Below are positions 41,334 through 51,166 of a DNA stretch of 64,000 bases, in pieces; position 1 is the first letter of the stretch; each line of letters starts with the position of its first letter. The stretch lies in NCBI GenBank assembly GCA_023375675.1, contig JALQBC010000010.1, positions 620,001 through 684,000 of the forward strand. Reading direction: 5' to 3'. Made by a program: the position numbers and the translations under genes. The notes beneath the pieces are model-generated. The model saw only the letters and a program-made list of their open reading frames with translations. It ran no database searches and was not told the DNA's origin. Source of the stretch: Cytospora piceicola (taxonomy: Eukaryota > Ascomycota > Sordariomycetes > Diaporthales > Cytosporaceae).

Positions 41334-42925
41334 ATGTCTCTGTCTAGCAAGCTCTCCATCACTGAGGTTGACCTCAAGGACAAGCGCGTCCTGATCCGCG
41401 TAAGTTGCCATTTGATTTCTTGATGCTTAATCCATATATTTTGGTCTCCACCAGTCTGTTCTTGCCCTGTCTCGGTGATAATGAACAAGTTCTGTCTGTT
41501 CCGAATCTGCCATGTTTCAAGTGTCTGTCTGGCTGGTGTTTGGGATCGGGAGGGGGGCTCAGGAATCGCGGAGAGATCCGAGCCGAGCCACCCAACAACG
41601 TTTTGATCTCGGGGTGTTCACAGTGGGCAAGTTGAGTTACATGACCGGAAGATTAACATCTGTGTCCCTACTTTTCAGGTCGACTTCAACGTCCCTCTCG
41701 ACGCCGACAAGAACATCACCAACAACCAGCGTATCGCTGGTGCCATCCCCACCATCAAGTATGCCATCGAGAACGGCGCAAAGGCCGTCGTCCTGATGTC
41801 CCACCTTGGCCGTCCCAACGGAAGCCCCAACGCCAAGTACAGCCTCCAGCCCGTTGTCCCCGAGCTCGAGAAGCTGCTGGGCAAGTCTGTCACCTTCGCA
41901 CCCGACTGCGTCGGCTCAGAGGTCGAGGCTATCGTGAACAAGACCTCGGGTGGCGGCGTTGTGCTGCTGGAGAACCTGCGGTTCCACATCGAGGAGGAGG
42001 GATCCGCCAAGGACAAGGAGGGTAACAAGACCAAGGCCGATAAGGCGAAGGTTGCTGAGTTCCGCAAGGGACTGACAGCGCTGGGTGATGTCTTCATCAG
42101 TGAGTCTTTCCAGCTTGTCCGTTCTTGTTGCTCCAGGATTGCTAACAATTATTTCCAGACGATGCTTTCGGCACTGCTCACCGTGCCCACTCTTCCATGG
42201 TCGGTGTCGACCTGCCCCAGAAGGCCTCCGGCTTCCTGATGAAGAAGGAGCTGGAGTACTTCGCAAAGGCCCTCGAGTCCCCCCAGAGGCCGTTCCTGGC
42301 CATCCTGGGCGGCGCCAAGGTCTCCGACAAGATCCAGCTGATCGACAACCTGCTGGACAAGGTGAACACGCTTGTGATCGCTGGCGGCATGGCCTTCACC
42401 TTCAAGAAGACTCTGGACAACATGTCCATCGGCACCTCCCTCTTCGACGAGGCCGGCGCCAAGACCGTCCCTGCCCTGATGGAGAAGGCCAAGAAGAACG
42501 GTGTCAAGGTCGTCCTGCCCGTGGACTTCATCACCGCCGACAAGTTCGACAAGGACGCCAACACTGGCAAGGCCTCCGACAAGGAGGGCATCCCCGAGGG
42601 CTGGATGGGTCTGGACTGCGGCGAGGAGTCCATCAAGCTGTACAAGCAGGCCATCGACGAGGCCAAGACCATCCTCTGGAACGGCCCCGCTGGTGTGTTC
42701 GAGTTCGAGAAGTTCGCCACCGGCACCAAGGCTACCCTGGACGCCGCCGTCGCTGGCTCCGAGGCCGGCAAGATTGTCATCATCGGTGGTGGTGACACGG
42801 CCACCGTGGCTGCCAAGTACGGAGTTGAGGACAAGCTGAGCCACGTCTCCACCGGCGGTGGTGCGTCCCTGGAGCTGCTGGAGGGCAAGGAGCTGCCTGG
42901 TGTTACTGCTCTGTCCAGCAAATAA
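41334..42925 (+). CDS. pgk1: Phosphoglycerate kinase
   Basis: Three exons, 41334-41399, 41679-42099 and 42159-42925, encode 417 residues, the normal length. The first intron is long for this window (279 nt), the second 59 nt; donors are GTAAGT and GTGAGT. The enzyme converts 1,3-bisphosphoglycerate and ADP to 3-phosphoglycerate and ATP in glycolysis, in the cytosol. Recognisable parts: [20 protein letters not shown] at the N-terminus with the substrate Asp-Phe-Asn, [24 protein letters not shown], the junction restoring [27 protein letters not shown], the TFKKTLDN stretch, [14 protein letters not shown] and the C-terminal [15 protein letters not shown] with [13 protein letters not shown]. All substrate and nucleotide loops look intact. 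Codon use is strongly biased to C-ending codons, typical of high expression. No peroxisomal targeting tripeptide appears at the end or just beyond the stop. Confidence 0.98.
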
Positions 42926-43524
42926 GCGCTTTTTTGTTTTTTGCGATACTTAAAGGAATGATGACGGAAAATCGGCAGGCCAGGCGATTAGCCAGGCTAG
43001 GCCATAGTTTATGACCCCTACGAAATCAATAGAATGTAAAATGTCTCTTCACTTTGACCAGTACCTAAGCTGAACAAAACCTCTGCGTGAACCACAGCCG
43101 TAGAAATGCCCTCTTTGGTCGTTGGGAGTGCTTAGATAGTAATGTTCATTTCCTCGTCATCAAGGTAGTCTATGCCGATCCTGTCTGCCCGTCTGCCAGC
43201 TCAAATATGGTCTGACACACTGACTCTCGCTCGTTTACGAGACGCCGTAGGGGTTTTCCAGCCCCATTCCTCGGACTTCTTCGATGCGGGCACATCCTCC
43301 TTCCCAATGGACGGAGCCGCAGCGATAGTGACTGTAGTTTTGGCAGAAGTAATATTAACTGCGCCAGTGTTCTTAATAACCTCGCCCTGCCCGCCTTCAA
43401 TCATCTCCCAGGACTCGCTCGAGTTATGCTCCACCAGGACATTGCCGCTTCTTTTCGAGCGGGTGTGCCTGCGAGGTTGTCGTCGAGCACGTACAGGAGG
43501 CGTTGTCGATGTTTGCCGCGGACT
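42926..43524. other. Convergent region between pgk1 and sem1, with an open frame beyond the sem1 stop
   Basis: Holds the 3' ends of the phosphoglycerate kinase (+) and Sem1 (-) genes. On the minus strand the Sem1 frame stays open for 107 codons after its TAG, from 43524 to 43204, with protein-like composition (HTRSKRSGNVLVEHNSSESW, EEWGWKTPTASRKRARVSV). A plus-strand frame also overlaps it. No start codon or splice acceptor was convincingly tied to it. Confidence 0.35.
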
Positions 43525-43969
43525 CTATCGGCGCTTGGATGCCTCGACCTTCTTCAGCTCGTCCCTGTTTAACTTGTGTTAGCAGAGCCTCCCCCCATCT
43601 CCACTTGCAAGACAGAACATCAACCAGTGACCCGTCGCGCGTGGGGTGCTGCATACTTGAGCTGCTGCGAGAAGTCGTCGCTCGTGTCGTCGTCATCCCA
43701 GGACTCCTCCCACAGGTGCTTCGTCTCCCCGCTGTTGGCGGCCTCGGTCTCTTCTACGGGCCAGTCTGGGGGGCCAGGCATCAGCAAGCAAGTCTTTAAC
43801 GTCAGAGGGGAGGTGCGGGCAGCGCAGGGTCGGATTTACCCTCGACTGGGAAGTCTTCGAACTCGTCGTCCTCCTCCAGTGTGGTGGCGGACTTCTGCTG
43901 GGTCTCCTCGGGCTTGGCCTCGGTGGAGGACGTGGGCTTGTCGTCCTTCTTGGGTTGTGATGATGCCAT
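43525..43969 (-). CDS. sem1: Sem1/Dss1, 26S proteasome lid subunit
   Basis: Three exons on the minus strand, 43969-43840, 43765-43657 and 43564-43525, encode 92 residues, the usual size. Introns of 74 and 92 nt have GTAAAT and GTATGC donors with CAG acceptors; phases agree. The N-terminus is Lys/Ser/Glu-rich and disordered. The two acidic-aromatic signatures that define the family are present: DDEFEDFPVEDWP across the first junction, and HLWEESWDDDDTSDDFSQQL in exon 2. A basic helix follows (LKKVEASKRR). Sem1 is a small acidic protein of the proteasome regulatory particle lid; homologues also act in the TREX-2 mRNA export complex and in homologous recombination. It lies tail-to-tail with phosphoglycerate kinase. 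Confidence 0.95.
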
Positions 43970-44951
43970 TGTGATGGATGACTGTGGAAGCTCTGTTTGG
44001 TAATGGTTTCGAGGATTGAAGGGGGTGGCGGTTCGTGAGGAAGTGCAGATGTATCGGCTTGTGAGAAGGAGGGGTTGTGTTGTTGATAGGGAAGCTTGAT
44101 GGGCAGACGGACGATGGCAGCTGCAATCAGAAGCTCGGGCAGGCTTCAAGCTGCTGATGGCATGTGGCGTCTCGTCTCTGGTGCTGTGGCTGGACTTGGG
44201 GATCCACTTGACGGGTGAGAAGTGTGGCTTGCCTGGTACATAAGTACATACAGTACATAGTACAAACGCGCGTTGGATTGCGGACCATCCGTTTCCGCAG
44301 TACAATGCAGGCTTCCTTGCACCCGGAGAAACCGGTGCTCCCGGCTCAAGGCTTCTACTGCGTAGCATCCAGGCATCGTTCGACCCTAGCAGGCCTAGTA
44401 ATAGATCGTGTAGATCCATGGTCCCGGGGCTGTGGTCCCATCCGTCAGGGACCAGTGTGACGTCTTCTCTTTGCTTGTTTTTCGTCGGTCCTTTTCCACT
44501 TCTTACATGTCATTTGCTTCGTTGATATGCGAGGAGAATTGAACTAAGGTACATAAGGCAAGCTTACTTCCAATTGTGGTGAATCTGGATGCGACCGATC
44601 GATCCCCTGGACATTGCTTACGACGAACGTGTACGTCACCGTCTTCCTGAGCCGCTCCTACATACACTCTGGGCCTTACATTTACACAAGCTACAGTACC
44701 AAGGTGACCAGATCTGTTTGTATTTGTCAGATTTCTTGGCTCCAGACGATCAGTAACGACTAAGTCAATTCCTTGTCTTTCGAAGTCGTATCGCGGGATA
44801 CATGGCGGCTCCTTGATATCCTGAGATACTACGTTATCCCCGGGGGCTTACACACGGATCACAACGTCTTATCAGCGCTTGATCCGAGCTCTTACCCCCA
44901 ATCCAGCAGAAGTTGTCACGCTCAACACCAAAGAATTGTTGATCGGCCATC
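43970..44951. other. Divergent intergenic region
   Basis: Nearly 1 kb between sem1 (-) and iml2 (+), containing both promoters. No repeat or gene recognised; frames near 43970-44419 extend the Sem1 frame upstream without an ATG context and are leader. Confidence 0.45.
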
Positions 44952-47259
44952 ATGAAGTCGTGGTTCAAAAACTCCGGTGCCTCGGACAATTCCAAGCCGA
45001 CCCCGTCGTCCAGCAACAATGCCAGCTCCAGCCACTCTGCTGACACCCGGGAGGCGGAGGCGTCAGACCTCCAGGACGCCATGGAGGCAGCCGGCCGTAT
45101 TCTCGACGACGACATCGATGGCGCCGAGGAGCAGCTCCGGGCTCGCAAGGACTCGTCCAGTTTCCACCTGCTGGGGCTTGGAGTCGCCATCTTCATGAGG
45201 TCGATTCTTGGCTTTGAGAAGGATGTGATGGCCGAGGCGGTCAGTCGGCTGGCTGAGTGCGAGTCCCAGTCCTTGGCGGACATGAAGAAGGCCCAGAAGT
45301 TGGCCGATGGAGGAGGTGGAGGCTGGTTCCGGGGCAGTGGCAATGCCAACGGACATGTCCCTGCAAAGGCGTCCCAAATATACCCACCGGGAAGCGAGTT
45401 CCAGCTTGTCAATGCCGAGGCGCAGCTCATGGGCGCGATATTGGCCGTGATGCATGAGAGTCTCACGGAGGGAATCAAGGGGTTCTACAAGCTCCGAAAG
45501 GCCTTCATCGCGCTCGACGCTATTATGGAAGCAGAAACAAGAGCTCTTGCTGCTCACAAGAGTGATGAGGCTGCGAAACTAGGGTCCGTCGATCGCCACA
45601 GCGATATCGAGTCTCTCAACTCTCAGCCGTCAGCTACTTACCGAGGCCGCCTCGAGAGGGCCAACAGCAAATCCGCTCCAAGCTCGATACTCGACAAGGA
45701 AATGGGCGACTTGGACTTGGAGACAGCCGCCGTTTCAGCGCCAGACTCAAGGACAGGGACTCCTGACTCCGAGAAACTTCGGGGCCCAGCCCGACAAACC
45801 ACTTACGAACAAGGCGGCCCAGATTCTTCACTCTTCACCAACCCTGTCGACATATTCGTGCACTCCGGGGCCAATATGTGCTTTGGGATCCTGTTGCTCA
45901 TCATATCCATGGTCCCTCCGGCATTCTCCAAGCTGCTGTACATTGTGGGCTTCAAGGGCGACCGCGAGCGCGGCGTGAGAATGCTCTGGCAATCCACCAA
46001 ATTCAACAACGTCAACGCCGGTGTGGCAGGCCTGATGCTCCTGGCGTATTACAACGGCATTCTGGCCTTCTCGGACATCCTCCCCTCAGACGAGGACGTC
46101 CGGGAGCTAGCCGACGAGGGCGAGGCGGTCGGGTACCCGGCCGAGCAGTGCTCTGCACTGTTGGAGTCTATGAGGTCACAATACCCAGAGAGCAGGATGT
46201 GGAAGCTCGAGGAGGCCAGGAACCTCGCCAACTCACGCCGCATCCCCGAAGCCATCGCGACGCTCAAGGCGAACACCGACTCGAAGATGCGCCAGGTGAC
46301 GGCGCTCAACACGTTTGAACTCTCCGTCAACGCGCTCTTCCTGATGGACTGGATCACCATGCGCGATGGGTTCCTGCGGTGCATAGAACTGAACGACTGG
46401 TCCCACAGCCTGTACTACTATTTCGCCGGGGTGGCCGAGGTTGAGATGTACAGAGACGCGGTGCTGGCGGGCGATGCCACCGAGGCCAAGAAGCATAAGA
46501 AGGCGGCGGTGGGGTACTTCAAGAAATGTCCCGAGGTTGCAGGCCGGAAGAAGTTCCTGGCCAAACCGATGCCGTTTGAGGTCTTTGCGCTGAGGAAGAT
46601 ACAAAAATGGGAGGACAGGGCGAAGGAGTACGGTATTGACCTTGTGGATGCGGTTACTCTATCGCCTGCGCAGGAGATGACCTACCTGTGGTCTGGATCG
46701 AAGAGAATGGATGATGCTTTGCTTGAAAAGGCGCTAGAATGTCTCAGCCTGGAGAGGTGGACAGTGGGTAAAGAGAACGTGGGGAAGTTAAGGGTAATCC
46801 CCGATGAGGCGGCCAGTTACGCCGACGTAGAGGCTGCGATCCTGAGCAGCCTTGGAAGGTATGACGAGGCAAGAGCGAAAGTGAAACCTTTTTTGGATAA
46901 AGACAGGTGAGCCCCACCCCCCCCTTTTTCTTCAAATTGACTCCCATGACACACATGGCTAATGTAGGTTGGCTTCCAGGGCACTTTTCAAGGGCACAAC
47001 CAAGGATGACTACGCACTTCCCTGCGCTCATTACGAGATGGCCGTCGTGGCATGGAGGGAGGCTTGCGACCCGAGAGCTTGGCCAGCCGAAGCTGAGATG
47101 ATAGACGGGTATAGACTCAAGAAGGTCCGCGAGTGTCAGGAGTACCTGGACCACGTCAGGACCTGGGAGGCGTTTGTGCTCGATGCGAGAACCGGAATGA
47201 GGGTGCAGACCGGCATGGATAGCATTGCGTGGTTGAAGAGGAAGAAGCATTGGGTTTGA
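44952..47259 (+). CDS. iml2: Iml2-type mitochondrial outer membrane / inclusion-body clearance protein
   Basis: Two exons, 44952-46906 and 46968-47259, give 748 residues; the 61-nt intron has a GTGAGC donor and GTAG acceptor. An acidic, Ser-rich start (MKSWFKNSGASDNSKPTPSS) precedes the conserved Iml2/Tpr39-family region: LQDAMEAAGRILDDDIDGAE, a helix block LGVAIFMRSILGFEKDVMAE, a poorly conserved linker (about 115-290), then the diagnostic LYIVGFKGDRERGVRMLWQS and GVAGLMLLAYYNGIL. Helical-repeat (TPR-like) sequence fills the C-terminal half (EEARNLANSRRIPEAIATLK, ALNTFELSVNALFLMDW, CIELNDWSHSLYYYFAGVAE). Yeast Iml2 acts in clearing protein inclusion bodies via a lipid-droplet-dependent route and is found with nuclear, cytoplasmic and mitochondrial outer membrane fractions; role here is by homology. 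Exon 2 supplies the last 97 residues, ending KRKKHWV. Confidence 0.9.
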
Positions 47260-47660
47260 GTTTCCAGGAAGAAGTTTGGGAGTGCGTATATGGGTTGGAT
47301 CGCATTGGGATGATTTACGATTACGGGCTATCTGGGAGGCATATGTGTTGTTCTTTGGTGAAATTATAGAGTTATCACATCACGCAAGGCATTTGGAACA
47401 AGGAGTGTGGCATTATGGCAACTCTGGGGAAAGGGTTGGTAGATGGTGGCGTAATCATTCGTTTCGGGTATCTCAAAATCATAAAAGGAACGTTCTGCTA
47501 GAAGGCTCTGCGTAAGTATCAGCCGACAGGAAGTTGCAAAGATCATTAAATCATGCTTTACCAATCCGAATCCAAGCCAGCATTGTCTCTGCCCTCAGTC
47601 GTCGCGACTCCAGAACCAGTCTCAGTCGCCAAGTTCCTCGTTACTGCGTAGTCTCATCAC
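47260..47660. other. Convergent 3' intergenic region
   Basis: About 400 bases between the stops of iml2 (+) and the fatty-acid-hydroxylase-family gene (-). Presumably two 3' UTRs; nothing else seen. Confidence 0.5.
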
Positions 47661-48713
47661 TTAATCGCTTCCGCTCTTGGCCTTCTTCCTGCCTTTCCTT
47701 ATTCCATCAATGCCGTTCTGCACCGCCCCCAGAGTATCACTCGCCTTCCTCCCACTGCGTTCCCTGACCTGGTGCTTCTCCGCCTCACCCTGGACATCGT
47801 CACTAATGTCACGGCCGCCCACGCCCGATCCGCAACCCCAATCGAGTACACCCCAGGCACCATAGTTGCCGTTGTTACTGCCCTTGTATCCCGCACCGTA
47901 GTGAGCCGCATTCCGCTTCGTGATGCCGCCCATGATGATCCCCGGCACGATGGTATACCCAGACATGGTCAGGGTCTCCTCAAAGGTGACCAGCCCCACG
48001 AACAGGAAGTACACCAGCAGGTGCGGCCTGACCGCGAGGGCCGAGAGGTACACCGGCGCGAAGCGGTGCAGCAGGAACGGCACGGGGTGGTCCGCGGCCA
48101 GGGCCAGGCTATAGGGCGCGGCGGGGCGGGCGTGCGCGAAGCGGGCGTGCTGCCTCGCGACCCAGCCGCGGGCGGACCGGGCCCAGCCGCGCGGGCGCGC
48201 GGCGGGCGAGCAGTGCAGCAGGTAGCGGTGGGCCTGGTAGGCCAGGGCCTCGCGGGCGGCGTACAGCAGGCCGAGCTGCTTGAAGATGGCCCAGGGCAGG
48301 GGCAGGGTGGTGCTGGCCCTGAAGGGCACGCGGCCGAGGAGGAGGGTGAGGGACAGGCTGGCGCCCGCCTCGAGGGCGGCCGCGAGGAGGGTGTTGCCCA
48401 GGGCCAGGAGGAGGGCCCCGCCGAGGGCGCGGGCGTTGCGCGGCGGGAGGGCCGGGGCGCCGCCGTGCTTGATGGACTCGGCGAGGGAGGGCAGGAGCGT
48501 GTCGAAGAGGAGGAAGACGAGTGAGGGCAGGAGGAAGAAGACGAGGCGGATTCCCAGCGTGCCGAAGAGCTCGATGTAGATGGGGTTGTGGGAGAGGACT
48601 AGGGTGGACCAGGTCATGTAGAAGAATAAGAGGTTGAGAGAGGTTGACCAGGAGGTCAAGCCTCCGCCGAAGAAGACGGAGACGAGGGGCAGGGAGAGGA
48701 GTATATCCATCAT
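47661..48713 (-). CDS. Fatty acid hydroxylase / sterol desaturase family membrane protein
   Basis: One exon of 350 residues, beginning with two consecutive Met codons. At least five strongly hydrophobic segments are visible (WSTSLNLLFFYMTWSTLVLS, LVFFLLPSLVFLLFDTLLP, ALLLALGNTLLAAALEAG, VYLSALAVRPHLLVYFLFVG). Histidines in the expected places include HRYLLH, a QHARFAHARP stretch, DHPVPFLLHR and NAAHYGAGYKGSNNGNYGAW. The order resembles the di-iron fatty acid hydroxylase superfamily. The second cluster is loose (H-x4-H instead of H-x2-HH), so the metal site may be altered or the family member divergent. The Gly-Asn-x-Gly-x-Trp-Gly-x-x-Asp-Trp ending before a Gly/Asp-rich, basic tail is typical of fungal homologues. 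Such enzymes act at the ER on lipids or sterols; the substrate is unknown. GC content is extreme in the middle of the gene. Confidence 0.72.
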   Translation of the reverse strand: MMDILLSLPLVSVFFGGGLTSWSTSLNLLFFYMTWSTLVLSHNPIYIELFGTLGIRLVFFLLPSLVFLLFDTLLPSLAESIKHGGAPALPPRNARALGGALLLALGNTLLAAALEAGASLSLTLLLGRVPFRASTTLPLPWAIFKQLGLLYAAREALAYQAHRYLLHCSPAARPRGWARSARGWVARQHARFAHARPAAPYSLALAADHPVPFLLHRFAPVYLSALAVRPHLLVYFLFVGLVTFEETLTMSGYTIVPGIIMGGITKRNAAHYGAGYKGSNNGNYGAWGVLDWGCGSGVGGRDISDDVQGEAEKHQVRERSGRKASDTLGAVQNGIDGIRKGRKKAKSGSD

Positions 48714-51166
48714 CTTGCGCGGTTGTTAGTTTGTAATGGAGATATACTCGGGGCTTGGATGTTAGAGGAGGGAAAGCATTCTACGCCTTATACACCTTAG
48801 AGAGATCAAAAGATTACTTGTCTACTAACCACCAGGAACCTTGATATCTCAGGTTTGAGAATGAGAGCGAATCAACATGGTCAGTGGCTCAAATGACGTG
48901 TGAGCTTCCTATTAAATGTGCACACACAAGAGTAAGTGATCCTGGTCGCCGTCTACGATGGTGAGATGACGTAGTGTGGCCGAAGCCCGGTGCCGAGCTC
49001 GGCACATCACGGAGCAGCTCCCCGTCTCGGGGCTCCGGGTAGTCGGGCCCCCAGGGTCAGGGGTCAGGGATCTTGGTATGCTCATTAAAGGTTCATTTAA
49101 GAAAGATGCGATCAAGCGGCACATAGTATTGCTTACTCTCTGCCTGGTTACAATCTACAGAAGTAGATTATTGCTCTTAGGGACGTTATAACACTGGAGG
49201 TCGTAATAGGGACGCGAGACTCCTGTCTATATCTAGGATTTCGGTATATGTAGAAACGCTTTTCTTGGGCCGAGGTACTTATAGCATCGCGGGGCTTTCA
49301 CCCAGCGCCGTGGTCGTTATCGGGGCGCTCTGGCATTTCGGGGGCTCCGAGAGGGTGACAGATAGCGGCACTTGTAATAACCTCCCCTCTGCGACAGCTG
49401 CAAGACATGATTGCAAGCTTCATGAGGATCCACTCCGTGCAACTGGGACCGCGCCCTTGACCCGCTTCTCGCCGTCGCAAATGAGTGACACAGGCGATCG
49501 TGACCACCAATCTTTTTCTTCCCCAGGCACTTGGCCTGCTGGCCTTTGCTTCCTCAACTCTTCGCTTGGGCACACGCGAGGCCTCCACATGTCCATGTTG
49601 TCTGGCCAGAGCGTGCACGGAAACCGTCCAGACAGACCTCACAAACATCATACTGCCACCGCTGTTGTTCAGGTGGTACTGTGTATGCGACTACCAACCT
49701 ACCTAGGAAGTAGGTAGGTATTCTTAGTTCTCGGCCAGAGACATTCTGCGACACCAACGAACACCATCGCGAATTAGCAACTCGTTCTCTGGAACACTAC
49801 GTACCAAACCACGACGGCAGCCGACAACTGCATCTGCATCAGTGTGCTACCAACCCGAACACCAGACAGCTTTTCCAATATATTACCAGGCACTTGACAC
49901 CGAGTCGAATCTGCACCGAGACCAAATACTATCCAGGTACTCCTACAGCGCGGCATAGCCGGGAGAGAAGAGATAGACAGTTGTTGGGCTTGCCTTAGCT
50001 GGCTGGGCTTTCGAGGTCGGATACGATACATGAAACAGTCCACCGCCATCTTCAATATTGACGCCCGGTATAATCTGTACGACAGCAGCCTGCAAGCCCC
50101 CGACCTGTGCAATCCGATACCACCTGGGCACCTGCAACGTCCCGGATTAACCCCTCGTCGACCCCCTCACACGACCTGCAGTACCGACCGGCAGAACCGA
50201 CCTGCTGCAATTCGACCTTGGCTACCTAGGTAGTTGAGCAGTGGGAGACATCGAGCAATAACCCCCCAGAATTGATTGTTTTCTTCTGGAACCCAACAAT
50301 CCAGTTTCTATCCCCTAATCCAGACGCTCGCGTTTCTGGTGGCTGGTGTATTTCGGGCCTGCAAGAAGTCATTTCGAACACCCAATCTGTTGGTAAGTTC
50401 CAAGGTTGCCCTACACCGTTCTCGGTTCCTGGAAGCGCATTAGTAGGGTAGCATTCAGGGGAAGTGCTTGCAGATTGGTGGCCGCTAGACCATGTGGCAT
50501 CTCGACTCGAGAGCTCTAAGCTCACCCGCCAGGGATTGGCCAATTCCTCCTGTCAGCACTGCAATCTGATGGAAATTCCCAACCGGAGGATCGTCAAGGC
50601 ATTCAGCCTGCAGAAGATCTCACAAGACATATTTTGCTGACTTGGCTTCGGAACATTTAACAGGTACTCGAGCCTCGCTTCCAGGTTCGCAGCACACTTG
50701 CAACGACGACACTGCCACCGTCGGTAATACAGTACCTAGGTAGCTATCTACTCGAGCACTTGATATCCATCCACCAGGGCAGGATTGGATTGGACCTGAC
50801 CAACCTCCTCGTCCTCCAAGAGGCACTTTCGGCCCACCCGTTATCTGATCAGTGCATTTATTCATTCTTCGACATTATTTCCACTCATAGCCTGTCGGGA
50901 CAGGCCAGAAGAGCGATCACCAGCCGCATCTGCAGCTGCAGGTTGCAGCCTCTCCAAGTTGGGTTTTGGTACCGTCTTCATTACCACCAACTGCCTTATC
51001 GAGCCTTAGTCGTGCCAGTCCACGCATGTTCCCCTGATTTTCCAGAACGACTGCACGCCACAACAGGGAGGGATACCCCAAAACACACCCGGACGTGCGT
51101 GCTATTTCCGGACTGGACTACTTGTTCGGTTTCAATTTCGCGTCGGCGCCCAGAGTACCAACAAAG
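48714..51166. other. Long intergenic region upstream of the alpha/beta hydrolase
   Basis: About 2.45 kb without a supportable gene. It includes the promoter of the fatty-acid-hydroxylase-family gene, two TACCTAGGTA palindromes (50223-50232 and 50733-50742) and a one-mismatch copy at 49700-49709. The last 400 bases may be a long 5' leader of the gene at 51167. Frames up to 186 codons occur but read like non-coding DNA. Confidence 0.4.

Noticed and set aside
42085..42844. Long overlapping frames in and opposite phosphoglycerate kinase exon 3
   Set aside because: Out-of-frame shadows; the kinase frame is unambiguous.
42926..42960. Peroxisomal form of phosphoglycerate kinase through stop readthrough
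   Set aside because: The sequence after TAA reaches another stop within about a dozen codons and does not end in a peroxisomal tripeptide.
49265..49717. Plus-strand open frame of 150 codons
   Set aside because: Ser/Thr/His-rich random-looking composition, overlapping frames in other phases and no splice or family support.
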